DNA from: Paragonimus westermani
Lineage: Eukaryota; Platyhelminthes; Trematoda; Plagiorchiida; Troglotrematidae
Assembly (NCBI GenBank): GCA_008508345.1
Contig: QNGE01000910.1
Span: forward strand, 92,303 to 156,302
DNA: 64,000 bases
Reading direction: 5' to 3'
Below the pieces are notes generated by a model, which saw only the letters and a program-made list of their open reading frames with translations, made no database searches and was not told where the DNA came from. Shown piece by piece: positions 12,066 to 24,900 of this stretch. The translations under genes and the position numbers were made by a program. Each line of letters begins with the position of its first letter. The first letter of the stretch is position 1.

Positions 12066-12479
12066 CGATCTGTCTGGGGATGTCAACCTTATTATTGACT
12101 AACTGTATCATTTGGTTCATCAGCTGAACTTCGATAACTCACCCTACCCGTCACCAGCATATTAAACGTTGAAGTCCATTTTACAAACAGCTGTCTTCGT
12201 TAATTCTCATCAGGTTTCTACAATTACATAGGGTAAGTGTGAATTACATATGAAAACTATAACGAATCAAACAGGTCATTACAAAGCACAGACGTGGTAA
12301 GGATCACAGTCTAATGGGGGGTTGAGTATGTTGGTGACTCCTATGACCTATTGGGCCTACCACGTTAAGGGGACTTGTGGGCTTGTCATATTATCACAAC
12401 TGTAGCCAACGCAACCGGCGAAGCATGCCAGGGCAACAGATCAACTGGGTTACTGATGAGTAGTCGGGGGTTTGGTTTA

Positions 12480-12640
12480 TTTTCAAGTTGATCATCACTC
12501 GCATTTGATCGCAGCGTTCGCATTCAGATAGACTTTGCAGCCAGCCTCTTTCGAAAACAAGCACTAGACTCGAGTTTCGCTCTCATTAGAGCTCATCAGT
12601 AGTGCATAACTGGGTTGTCTACTCCTTATCCATCCAGTGT
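12480..12640 (+). repeat. Dispersed repeat family E, copy 1
   Basis: It aligns with 34850-35000. Shared blocks are GATCGCAGC, AGCACTAGAYTCGAGTTTC and TAGTGCATA in the same order and spacing. A weaker partial relative lies near 35300-35350. No coding content is evident. Confidence 0.55.
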
Positions 12641-12671
12641 TTAACGCATTGGGATAGAGGGATTGGTGAAG

Positions 12672-12712
12672 GTGACGACGATGATGATGATGGTGGTGAA
12701 GAAGACGATCGA
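12672..12712 (+). repeat. GAT/GAA-type trinucleotide tract
   Basis: An imperfect GAY/GAR triplet run, which would encode an Asp/Glu/Gly-rich stretch in one frame. It is simple-sequence DNA and not evidence of a gene. Confidence 0.85.
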
Positions 12713-12819
12713 CTCATTCCTTCACATTTGGATTATACACCTACCAGTTCGCGGTGTCCTTTTGAGCTAGCAACCGAAACATTAAAGTCCGTTGGCTCTA
12801 CTGTCGGATGAAACGTATC

Positions 12820-15466
12820 GTTCTGTATTACCTTGTTAAATTCGGACAGCTTGGATTAACTGTGTGAACTGACAGGCTGTCCCCGCACTGTTAGCGGTTA
12901 ATCGAAAATCCGTTGGGCTACGTTTATGGTGTGGGGAATATCAGCTGAGTCTGTCCGACTTCCCGACAGGCGTGTGACAATTATATAGGCTTGGTGTGTG
13001 GCCTGTCCAGGCCCTCGGAACGGCCTACTCGTCAAACTGACAGGCAACCGGAACTAATGGGACTGGATTTGCAATGGTAACGGAGCTTCAAACGGGCTTA
13101 GACCCAATTCCACTTGCCTGCGCATGTGCACACGCTAATTACTGGTGGGCCTGGAGGGCGTCAACACTCCAGTCCACTCTGGGATGCAAGCACTAGGCTG
13201 CGTCTAAAACGAGTTCGAGGCACCGCATGTAATTTTAGTTGATGTTACTGTTACAATGATTATTCTGTCTTGTCTTCTGGTCGCATGGAACGTAGAGAAA
13301 ATGCGTTGTACCCTGATGGATGCGTCTTCCGCCATTTCACACGTGACGTTACCGTTTATCTTACCCATGGTCATGGCAACTCCGCAGTCTTCACCAGGCT
13401 TCGTGTGCGCGCCTTCGGACCCTCGATTTGCCAGCCAACATACACGGTTGCAAGTCATGCCTATGCGCACTAATTTTGTGCGCCTTACCACCTTCCTGAT
13501 ATCAGACTTACCATCTTTGTATACGAACAAGGTCTGCTGACGAAGCAGTTTAAGTCGGTCCATAAATTGCTTCTCCCTAACTCAGCAACACAAGGGATGT
13601 TTAAGGATGGATACTAAAAGCTTTCTTCATGAAGCCTTTTCCCACCTAAAAAGTAGGAGAGATTCCGTCCGTAGTCGAGACAAACTGCGCGCTCTGTGAA
13701 GGTGTCTAAGAAAACGAATCGAACTGAGTCGTAGGGCTAGCGATTTTCAGTCAACTTTTAGTGATTACAGATAATTGGGGGGCGGGCTGATCCTCTCTCA
13801 CACAGTCCCCACCCACCAGGCCGTTGGCTGCTCTTTTCTCACTAAAAAACGATCGGGATGAAGGGGTCATTTTTAGAAACACAAACACCGAGTGGACAGG
13901 CTACTGCGCAAGAGGCATTTCTTTACAGCTCAGATCTGTCTCGGTCAGTGGCAAAATTTGATACGGAAGAAACACCTCAACAATAATTAGTCAGAACACA
14001 ATGAGAGAAAAAGCGTGCAATGCAAGTTTCTTGGCCATACCCCCAAACCATCTTCGTTTGCCACCAAATGCACGTGTGTACAGAATGTTGCTGCAGTGGT
14101 TTTCAATGGGCGATTTCGACATACGTGAACCCTGTTTGACTCCTGATATAAAACGTACCACACAAAAGGATCTTCACGCGGACAAGCATGTGCCTCTAAA
14201 AAACATATTCAGAGTGTAAAATCATTGCGGGAGGCGACTTCTTTAAAGTTAAGTCTTCTCGGACCACACATGGAGGGTTAATTTCTGAAGACTGAAGAGG
14301 ACCGACACACAAATCGGTCAACAAATATATAATACTTAAGTCCTTTCAAAAGAGCAAAGTTTTTCGTTAGTGATTTGTTGCAAGTGTGAGTGAACCATTC
14401 AAAGTTGCATCGGCTTAGCTACAGTGTGTTGGGTCGCTTCGTTACTAAACACTTGCTCTCTACTGGTGATAGTGTGATGGCGATTCCAGTGAGCGAAAGC
14501 TATCTTTCCGTCCTGCCACCTTGATGACTGGCAGGAATCGCGAATAAGATAGAACAAACAGAAGTGTAAATTCTGGTTTATTCGTGATTTCGTTTTATCG
14601 TTTATCCCATACTCAATGGAGTCCCTAGATCAGTGCCAATGTTAGGATCATGGGAAGGCAAACAGATTCAATGGAACTTACAACGAAATTGCCCACAAGT
14701 CCTGCGCTTAGCTGCAGTTTGATTTAGATAAACTGGTTGTGTGCGAAAAACGAACATCTTGCTTACCAAAGGATTCACGACCATAATTTCAAATTCACCC
14801 CAAAGCAGACTGGGAGCAGTGCGCAACTTGATCAATTTTCTGACCACACTGAAGAGGGTTGGGCCTCGTCCAATCGCAGTAACAGACTGAAAGGCAAGAA
14901 TACAGACAAAAAATAATCAATAATCAATATATTAAAACGACAAACATCGTGATTTGTCAATAGTCTAATTATTCTTATTGATCGCACACTTCGAACAGAC
15001 TACCGTTTGTCCAGTGTTACATACGACAGAATTGTCCAATCACCCAATTTTCAGTTACAAATTAATTTGAATTTCCAGCGTATGAACACAGTGGCAAACG
15101 GATGAGTCATATCGGTAAAACGGTAAGTCGAACCGTATTAACAGTTTTTATAGGAGGCGAATTGTACTACGGAAAAGTTGTAGCAATACTACACAACCAT
15201 CATATGCTCTCTGCTTAGTCGAAAAGATGCCACGAATTGCCACGTTTCATTTTGCTTTAACATTATAACATTACCTAAGAAATACATGAGTTCAAAGTGA
15301 AATTTTGGCATTTTGGACCTCAGATTCCCATAAACTAGTTTTTAAGTAGCCATCAGTTTAGCTTTCAAGCTATACAAATTGACGTCATCGTATGGTTATC
15401 AAAATGATAAGCATCACAGACTTTCAATTGGAACGAGATTAGGATCATAGGTCGGCCAGGCGAACT
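12820..15466. other. Stretch without supported gene, downstream of SLC3 gene
   Basis: A 119-codon minus frame at 13204-13563 overlaps an open 94-codon plus frame; neither is recognised. A 7-bp inverted repeat (CCTGCCA/TGGCAGG) lies near 14512-14536. The part next to 15466 would contain the 3' UTR of the SLC3 gene, but I saw no clear polyadenylation signal. Confidence 0.3.
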
Positions 15467-15913
15467 CTAAATCTTTCGAAGAAACAGCCACATCCTTCTG
15501 ATGTCTGACGGATGACGTGGGTGACTGACACTCTGCGAAAGATTGCCCACTTTCCATGTTAAAGAAATAAACATGAGTCGGGCACGTTCCGTCGTTTGAA
15601 CATATGAATCGGTGGACTGATGGCCATTTATTGTGGTCCGCTTATCTGAAAGAACCATAACCAACGATTCCGTACGAAAAATGAGAGCATGTCTATAGTA
15701 TTTCGACGGGATCACGTCACCTAACTCCGAAGATCGTACCACCGACGCAACATACCCTTCCAGGTTAACGTCACTGATGCGTCCAAGAGCCACGAATTTC
15801 ACTTGGTGATAAGCGTCGCTGTCTGCTGCTGGTTTAGCGAGGTGAATTGACCTACTTGTGACATGAACCGCAAAGCTTCGGTCAGTTTCGGTTGAATGGT
15901 TTTTACAAAAATA
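15467..15913 (-). CDS. SLC3A2: SLC3 heavy chain exon 10, C-terminal domain and stop
   Basis: Codes residues 524-671. SFAVHVTSRSIHL, VKFVALGRISDVNL, VASVVRSSELGD and ALIFRTESLVMVL fit the strands of the C-terminal beta domain. The acceptor AACCTAATGCAG is good. About 59 residues follow the last expected strand before the TAG stop; this tail is unusual and may be read-through or lineage-specific. Confidence 0.72.
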   Translation of the reverse strand, partial: YFCKNHSTETDRSFAVHVTSRSIHLAKPAADSDAYHQVKFVALGRISDVNLEGYVASVVRSSELGDVIPSKYYRHALIFRTESLVMVLSDKRTTINGHQSTDSYVQTTERARLMFISLTWKVGNLSQSVSHPRHPSDIRRMWLFLRKI

Positions 15914-18900
15914 CTGCATTAGGTTTCAATTTGAACTCGGAAACCCATCGTGTTGTATAAACGTTCTATGGTAACGTTCATCCTTCAAGTCTATTGGATA
16001 AAATTGCTAGTCGTTATCTGTACTCCTTTACCACACGCTTCAATTTTTTCAGGTAGCTTACTAGAGCGTTTCTAGACTTCTGAAATCATTCTGCAGTCTT
16101 TCAGCTGCATCTCACGACTCCTGTCTCAAGTAGTCGGGCTGGGAAGGGAACTGTCATAGCTGCGTTCACCCGAAGAAACGGTGTGTGAAAACGTGTGTGA
16201 CATTCATAGGTGGATTTGTTTGAATTAGTTTGGAAGGTCTCTTATAGTAAAATTGAAATTCAATTTCAAATGCGTTATGAAAAGTATTCCAAATCAATTA
16301 CAGAAGGAGGTGGATCAGTGATCAATCAGTCGATCACAAGCCGTATTTAACCGTTTAACTTTAATTATGGATAATGGGCATCTCCTGTTGCCTGAAAGGA
16401 TATAGTATTAAGAACCGGAACGTCGCAAAAGATTCATCAAGTTCACTCGATTGTGCTCATAGCCATTGGAACTTGATTGTTGACAAACGTGAAAGACCAC
16501 ACACCATTCCCTAGTCCATGCCTTCTTCAATTTCTGAATACTGTTCTGTCCTTTTGGGCACACAACTTCCTGGCCTGTTCTGCCACACCAGTCTTTCGGC
16601 CACCTGCACTACATCAGATTCGTGGTTAACGTACGCTCGTCACAAGTAGCTTAGTAGATGGAAATCTTTAAACACCGTGAGAGTTACGTCACCATCTTCT
16701 GCACTACTGGGCCATAGCCACTTTATCTTCCCCCCCCCCAATCACGCCCCTAAGGCTGTGCCCCAAACTAGAAAAACTAGGTAAGTCACGAGTGGGGTTT
16801 AACAACATATGGAAGTCAGTTTCGGATATGCTAAACTGACCGACCTAGTGCAGTGAAGATGAACGTTATTCCCTGGTCTTGGCCTAGTCACCGAAATCGC
16901 TGTCCTAGTATCAATCAGACAACACTCATAGCTACTATCGGTTTTCACTCTAACCCGAACTACCATCTTACTGATCACACCCATTGTCAGGTTTCCCTCC
17001 TCAAACAAAAAAACAACCAGCGAAGCGTTTACTTAAGTGGTGCTTTCTCATGCCTAGTGAGGAAAATCGTTGCCATTGCTCAAATCTTCCGCATTTATAG
17101 CACAATTTTCCACGGTTTTATCCCGACTTCCTCACCTTCAAAGCCGTCACTTACTGAGCCAACTTTTTCATTGCGATTCGAAGGTAGTCCAGTTCACTCT
17201 GTTCGCTCGTCTTCAACTCGGTGTTTGTCAGGGAGTTTTCCGCCAGCAATTATCGGGCCGCATCAGCCACTCCATTCCGAGTCCTCAATTTGTAGCTGTC
17301 TCCGGGCTGCTGTTGCCACTCCCTTCGAGAACTGATCAATCAACATGTGCCATTGCAAAATCCACCAGGGCTGTTGTCGACGTCGCCCGCATTGACACGT
17401 CGTAAACGACAGCGTCGCCTTCTTGTCCAAGCCGAGCGCTCTTGAACGGCTGTATTTCCTCTACGCAACTTGTCGAACCGGGCGACCGGCCCTTCCCTCA
17501 CGCTACCTCCAACACCATCTTCGTCCTGCCCTTAAAGAACATCTGCAAATTTGGTTTTGACTCCGACCACCTCAGCTACGTCCTCAAAGTCCTCCAGGAA
17601 TCTTCAGACGTCCACATCGTTGGATTGCTGTGGCCACGGGATCTTTATCAGAAATATCATGGCTACGGCACCAGCTGTTGTGTGCCATGAACGCGAATGA
17701 AACAGGGACTGTTTATTCGGAAAATCAATCCAGGGGTATATGTTTCAGTACAGCCACCACGGTCGTTAATACGAAGTTCTTGTGCATGATACACCAATTT
17801 TTCCTCGACAACTTCAGCAACTAAGTGCGTACCTCCGCTTGGATATTGTTCACCAATATTGTGTAATCATTCATCTTCACTACATTAGTGAAAGGACCAA
17901 AGAATTGCATATCGAGATTGTATTTACTCTTTTCTCTCTTGCTACCTAACTGACGCCTTGGAAACCCCATCTGGCTGACTGCATCGAAATCATTTCTAAC
18001 TTGTCAACACATTCTCTCAGTTTGAAACTATCAGCATAGAACACGAAGCAGATTTGGCTCAATAACAAGACTAGAGAACTGAAAAATGTCACGCAACGAT
18101 TAGCGTTTTAGTAACACGGTTATAGATGTCATGTCACAGTGCACAAATGGTGCGGTGAACCTAAAAGCACAGCATGAGATGCATCATATTCTGTGATAAA
18201 AGTGCTCAGCTTTAGTTAGTCTTCCACTAGTTTGTATATCTGTTTAATTGGTGAATGTGGATTCTTATTATCCGGCCTTTCATGGAGAAATTATCATGAA
18301 AGCACAATCCGTTACGGAAATACCCTATACTCAATTTGTCCAATTGCACTCATTGATGTATGCTGGTTGCCAGCTCAGTGTTGACTTTCGAACGCTGAAG
18401 CGCCTACTGAGATTTGTGTCAACAGCCAGGCGTTATGGCCCATAGACCGTGGTGGCCATAACACGGAGAGTTTGGGGCCGAGTGATTTGGTCTGAAATGT
18501 TGTTACACTCTCGTGTCGGCTGGGTTGACAGTGTTTATGGCGGTGTGGTGAGTCCATTCACCAACTCGAACAGATTAGGGGTTCTATTGTGTGGGCGGGT
18601 TTTATTGAAGGGCTTGGTGTCCTCGTGATATAGTTTGGATTCGGGACCTTGTGACAGGGATCACACCATCGCTATGGTCGGCGGACATTTATTTTCACTC
18701 AACGTTATTTTTTCTACGATGACCGGTCAGTTGGGACGCTAGTGTTCCGACCAACCAATTGCTTTCAACCTAAATTTTAGTCATCTTTCCGCATTTGGCC
18801 AATGTGTACATTTCGCGCGAAATTGCATCCGGTCTTCAGCCCAAATGAGGCGTCTGGTCATCACGTACTTGTGACCAGTGTCGAAATGCGCCGCGTACCA

Positions 18901-21900
18901 ATATATCTATTCTCTGGTGTTCCACCACACACGTACCAAAACCGTACCCTAAGGTGACAGTAATCTGCAGTGTATGCTTTATCGGATTGTGTCCAAAATT
19001 TCATAGATGGTTACAGTGAGGAGGAAGATCCTTACTTGTGTATTCCTCTGTCTACGCCGGTCGGTCAAAGATTGCCATCGACGGTTTTGAAAGATATGAA
19101 GAATAAGGGAATGAAACTAACTAGAAATCAAACTCAGTGAAGTTGCCGGCTGTAGTAGTTTCATCAATGTTTACTGGAAAACATGCAATCGGACGTGCAC
19201 AGTTGATGACCAATGAGACTGAGCTCGTATAGCGGTTTGGAAAGTTGTTGTTGACTGTCATAGATGCGCCGATCGAGTGATATTTTACAATTCTCAACCG
19301 ATTCAGCCTTGACCACATAACAGGTAATGTCCGCTATATATACGAACCTGCCAACTAACGCTGGAGATATGGTGTTGTGGCTATTCGACAGTGCCGCCAC
19401 TCGAAAATAAATGGAGGAGAGAGCAGTAGCTCACAGGCCATATTTTTGCAAGAGATAGTCAAAATGTTATCCGTGATTTTGTTTGCACAGAAGCATTCTC
19501 CATAGGTGTAATGACAAGACGCGTTGTGAAGTAGTCTAGCAGATTGCAATACGTTGCGAGACTATGTCCAATTTGACTTCCTCCAGTGCGTGTATGTTCC
19601 ATGTAGATTCTGTTTTAGGTGACCCAACATCGCACAGCATAACTAGTAAAACAGTCATCTGTGGGTGTGTACGATCGACCGCTTTTTTGTGGATCATAAA
19701 CACTACCAGCTGTAACATATCTTTCATCAGCTTTCGAACTAATTTTCAGGTAATCTCTTCCCGTAAACACATGGCTCGCAGTAAGCTCGTTATTGGTCTC
19801 TTCCATACTTAAACAATAGCCTGTTCATCACACTGTTCAGTTGTCACAGTACCGTCACCTTATTCAATTACTTCCATGCCATGGGTGCGATCTGGTTACC
19901 ACATGACAACCGCGTTCAGACCAAGTTGTGCGCAGCCGCTGTCAGGCAAATCGAAATCAGAAGAGTGTGATCTAAAATAACTCAACAGGAACAGAGTCAG
20001 ACAGACACAGATTGAATTGGGCACATCAAGGCCCACAAATCTGACGTGCTATCGGCGAAGTGAAACTATCGATTCTAAACCAAAACTTCACCAGAAACAT
20101 CTACACCCACAGTCTATACCGTTCTAGAGAAGTCAGCTTACGAACAAACACGATGCTTGTAAGAAGTGCGTTACGCCCCTTAGACCACCCCACACAATTA
20201 GATCAGTATTCACATGTATCAACACATTATCCTAGATTGTAATCACCCAACCAGAATCCGCATAATGAGAGTATTTTGTATCGACCCAAGCTAAAGAGAT
20301 ATATCGTTTTTCAGGATGCAGCAGGCTTCAAGAGAACAGAGCACCTCAACAACATTCGCGAACGGGCTACCCACAATGATTTCGGTAACGCTACATGTTG
20401 CTTTCATTATGGCACGAGTGAAATGGTCAAGCAAGATATGTTGACAGGACGCGGAACGACACGGTTGAGTGAGGAGGCCACCAAATGGAGAGATGCCAAG
20501 TTGCACGCATTGGTTTCACAGCATGCCTATCAAACGTCGCGTCAGAGTCCACAGATAGCGCGCGTTGCTTTTTAAGTGCTGAAACGATTGCAGCGACGTG
20601 CGTGGACAGCCGGGTGATGTCGATCGTGCACCGTCGATGGCGTCGGGCGACTTCATTGCAAATGAACGTGTCCTCCAAACCTACACACAGCCAACTGATC
20701 TGGTTGTCGTTTCAGCGCTGTGTTGCGCCCGTTCGTCCACGCGACTCGGTTAGGGGGTTGACGTTCGGTAAGTCTTTTGGTCCGGACTATAGATTTTGGG
20801 GCCGAGCGTGACTGACTTGCCACGTGACACGAAACGCACACGGACGGTGGCACCGTTTCCGATTTGCCTGTCCCAATATTCGAAGCTAATTGGCGGAGGT
20901 GTTTGGCACGCCACTGTTGTGCTGCCTTGCACACTTGCAGTTCCACTCACCTCACGTATCCAGTGTAAAACGGAGGGGCTAAAACGCACACATACAAAGC
21001 GTGATCCTTTGGCGGGTCAGTTGATAAGTTCGTGATGCCCACACGCGCAAGTGGCTGAGCCCACACAACACATCGCTGTACCTCGGAAGACGAATGTTCC
21101 AGCGACACGCCACGACAGCAGAGGCGATCCATACCACAACTTTTTCGTTCAGCACCGCATCAACAGGAGTACACGCACTCGGTATTTCCGGCACACACCA
21201 GGTATGCTTGGGTATTGTTATTTGTGCTTTTATCAACTTATTTCTTACACTACGCGTGAGTCCCACGTTATCACTTCTAGGATGACACCGGATCCAATTA
21301 TACGCACAAGTCCTCAACAGTATATCCTTCTTTTGTAATGAGTGATGATTGCTATGTATTAGTTAATGTGTAGTTCCGCAGTCTCTTAACTTGCAACCGG
21401 AACACGAATACCCCGTTGATGAAGGCGTTGCAAATGACCCCCAATTTAGGTAAAGAATTATAAACCAGCGCTTCCTATCTACATGTGCTTCGGCAGAAAG
21501 CCGTATTAATGTTGGAGCAACCGGGAGTATCTGCTTATTCCTGGTCTCTCCACGATGGCGAGGAATCACACTATGCATATATGTACGAGAACATTTGTGT
21601 AAGGCATTGGGGTGACGATGGCCGCGGTGGACTAAGGGACTAGCAATCGCGGTCGCCAGATATCCTACAGAGTTTTGTTTTTCTGGGACCACGTGCTGTA
21701 TCTAGATTTACGACCTACAAGCGCGTAAACAAATAACGGAATAACTTTTAGTGAAACGGCGGATAACGGAACGACGGTCAACGGTAATGAACAACGGGCT
21801 ACGGAGTATACACGACTAGGTCGNCACTCTAATTAAGATTGGTCGTCCCTTACGGTTAGTTGGGCCAATTGCGTTCTTGCCGTCACGTCCAAGAATCTAA

Positions 21901-24900
21901 GTTGGAAATTCTAATGCACCAAAGTGATTTGCTTTAGCACGTAATGGAAAATCTTGTGCCTAAAATGGAAACAGATATGGAAAATGGTATGGTGGTTGAT
22001 TAAAAGGCTGTCGTGATGACGCAATTTGTTAGGGAAATGTTATTTTTACTTTGTCCACTTGCACTCTTCGGCGCATGCTAAGTCACCGTTCGGTGTTGCC
22101 TTTTAAGTGCTGCGGCGATGTGTGTGATCAGCCGAGTATTATTGATCATGGAAGGCGATCACAAAAGCGTTGGGACGATGACGTTGAGCCGTTTCGCTGA
22201 TGATGCACCTACACTCCATCCCTATGCTATCTGACCTTTGCGGTTGAGGGCCTGCCCTTCAGGTGAGCCCATTAGTTTGGGCCGCGGATTTTGTTGCCGA
22301 GGTCAGAGTTGCAGGACGCTTTGTACGTGGGGCGACTGCTCACACAAGACAGTGAATCGAGTAGTTTTATTTGGTGACATACTGATAACACGACGGTGCC
22401 AGCTACCTACCTCGGTTGGCCTTCAACAGGAATGACGTGGGCAATATCACGTTGATAAATGGAGAGAGGTAACACGATCGCATGAAACGGTCAGTGACAC
22501 CACGTAACAAAAAGCTTTTCGGTAGAGCACGATCTTTAGTGTTCAACTCGCCCGTTTCAACGCCACACGCGCTGTCACGTCTAGGAACCGGAATTCCGGT
22601 CCCTAACACATCGGCGGTTTTCACTCGCACATCATTAGCACTTCTGCCCAGTGTGGGTCTGGCTAACGTCTTCTGTTGTAGGTTGTTCTCCTGTCACTCC
22701 TCTTCCGCTGAGCAGATGTCGATAGGCGATGGCTCGTCCGGTCGCTCGTGTTGTCCGCAATCTTGGATTTTGGACATACCTCACCGCCCCGTTGAAGAAT
22801 GCCATCAAGTGCTGGGGTACTCGCACCCCCGATTTGGTCATCCACCACAATCAGACTCAATCTCCTCCTAGTCGCGATAACAGTATCATCACTACTAAAC
22901 GGCTAACGGATTCACCTGACCACTTCAGGCGTAGGAAGTTGATTTAACGGTGTTAAACCCCATGTGACCTCTGTTGTTTTGTTAATGTATTTTCGGTTAC
23001 GATATGCCACACAGAGACCAGTCGAGGTGATTAACAAATAGTGCACTAGTTTCCGTTTGACACGGAGTCATTCTCGGTGCGCTTCCTAAAAACCTGCTTA
23101 ACACAACTGTGAAACTCTTGATTGCATTCGTATTTCAGTTAGTGGAGAAATTCTCCAACCTGTTGGTAACAAGCAAACGAGAAAAGGATTTGTGTTTGAA
23201 GTATTGGAGCTTGATGAAGTCTCATTCAACCGAAGATCATAATACAGCTTGTGAGTGTTGACCTGGTGTTGTAGCCACGGATTTCGTCATTAGCATCATC
23301 ACACAAATTCACATCTTCAGTTTTAATGTAAATTTCTCAACTTTCTTCTCTAACTGAATGTAACTATGACAGTTTAATCTACAGAACACCCATTAAGTTG
23401 TATACGTATTACCACTCCTGCTTCTCCATTTCAGATGACCACCTTCGATTTTATTAGCCAGTTGGTGTGCCAGTTTCGGTACGTGTGACAAAACCTGATC
23501 TACACCTCCTTTCACATTCAGTTACGACTTGTCTGTTTGTCTGAGACGATGAGATATTGAACTTAGACATTTGATCTCATAGCGTACCCCAGTGACCAGT
23601 AACACATGAACTATTCTTTGGATATGCTGGGACTCCTTACACGTCTCACATAATCGTAATTTCAGCGGAGCAGTGTCATCCTCCTTTAGTGGCTGTGAGT
23701 ACAGATATACACGCCGTTGGGTTTATTTAGCAACCATGTTCCACAAGCCACTGTAGGAGAGAATTTCGGCTGGCAGGTGTACCTACCAGACCTCGGAGAG
23801 TCCACAGATGAAGTTAGGTGGAAGCCGGACGAGAACATTTTGTTCGTAGAACATGTATTGCAGCTAAGAAACGAGTGACCCTTTCTCCTGTTTATTCGGG
23901 GAACAAGCATTTTTTAAACACATCGTATCATGCACACTGAGATGTAGGTTTGGAGTCGTATCCACTCCGGTCCACCGATTTTCGCATAGTCAAAACCTCA
24001 CTAATCTGACAGTTATCACCTTAAGCATTCTTGCTATCAGTTGAACAGCTGTTGGGGGTACGCTGCCGGTGCACTGTTTCATGAAAGTAAAATGCGAATG
24101 ATGGTGCTAAACCTTGTTTCAACCTCAGTAAAGTGCTCTTATGTTTGTTTCTGTGCAAAACCCACACGATCGGCCCTCTGCAGTATTCTCCTCATTATAG
24201 ACCAGTTAACCAAGCATGAAAATAAACAATAAAAAAACCCACGGAAAATGTGGTTTTGACATTATTCCTAAGTAGTTTATCGACTTGTTTTCTTCCATCT
24301 TCAAGCTTGTCACGTCAAGATGTCGTTAGTTATCTTCACCCGACCAGTGTACTAATCATTGAAAATTTCGTTGGCATGTGCCTTTTAAGCCAGAGTAAGT
24401 ATTTGTCATTTACAAATGTGTCAGACGGTTGACCTGGTATGTGAACTTACCTCCAGAGTTTCAGTGACGCGATAAGCTCTGAGGTAGCTTGAAAATTGGT
24501 CAGTTCTGTTAGGGTCATTCGAGAACCTTTTGCCAGTCTGATCCCATGGCATTGGCAGTTGGCAGGTAAGTACACTGTCATCCGCGCTTTCATACACATT
24601 AGGAACCTTGTTCATCGGATACACTCTGCCTGGAGGTTGAGCTGTTCGGGCCAAACGGGTGCCCAGTTCGGAACCGTAATAAACAATCGGTGTACCTGAT
24701 CGAGACGGACGAATTGTGATAGACTTGCGGTTCAAATAGACAGGGGAATAGCGAGACAATGTAACATATCCACTGTTGAACCACTCGCGACATTCACAAT
24801 AACGGGATGAAAACACGCTATAACTCAATTACACACAAACCCCCTCATCACAGCCGGTGTTCGCGGAACTGGTGTCCGAGTGGATAAGAGAAATGTCTCG

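Noticed and set aside
13204..13563. 119-codon minus ORF overlapping a plus ORF
   Set aside because: No recognisable domain, no splice context and no repeat partner; likely chance in a GC-richer patch.
16853..17690. Overlapping forward frames that might be a retrotransposon gag region
   Set aside because: None of the expected gag or zinc-knuckle motifs could be found; left as unassigned.
19564..19727. A minus frame with LVVFMIHKKAVDRTHPQMTV and LLVMLCDVGSPK, resembling the C-terminal beta strands of SLC3 proteins
   Set aside because: Exon 10 at 15.9 kb supplies the same strands with a better acceptor and phase, and this frame ends inside repeat R. It was left out of the gene model.
20653..21338. 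Cluster of long frames on both strands
   Set aside because: The region is CpG/GC-rich repeat DNA; all frames lack protein features and coincide with C- and D-like repeats.
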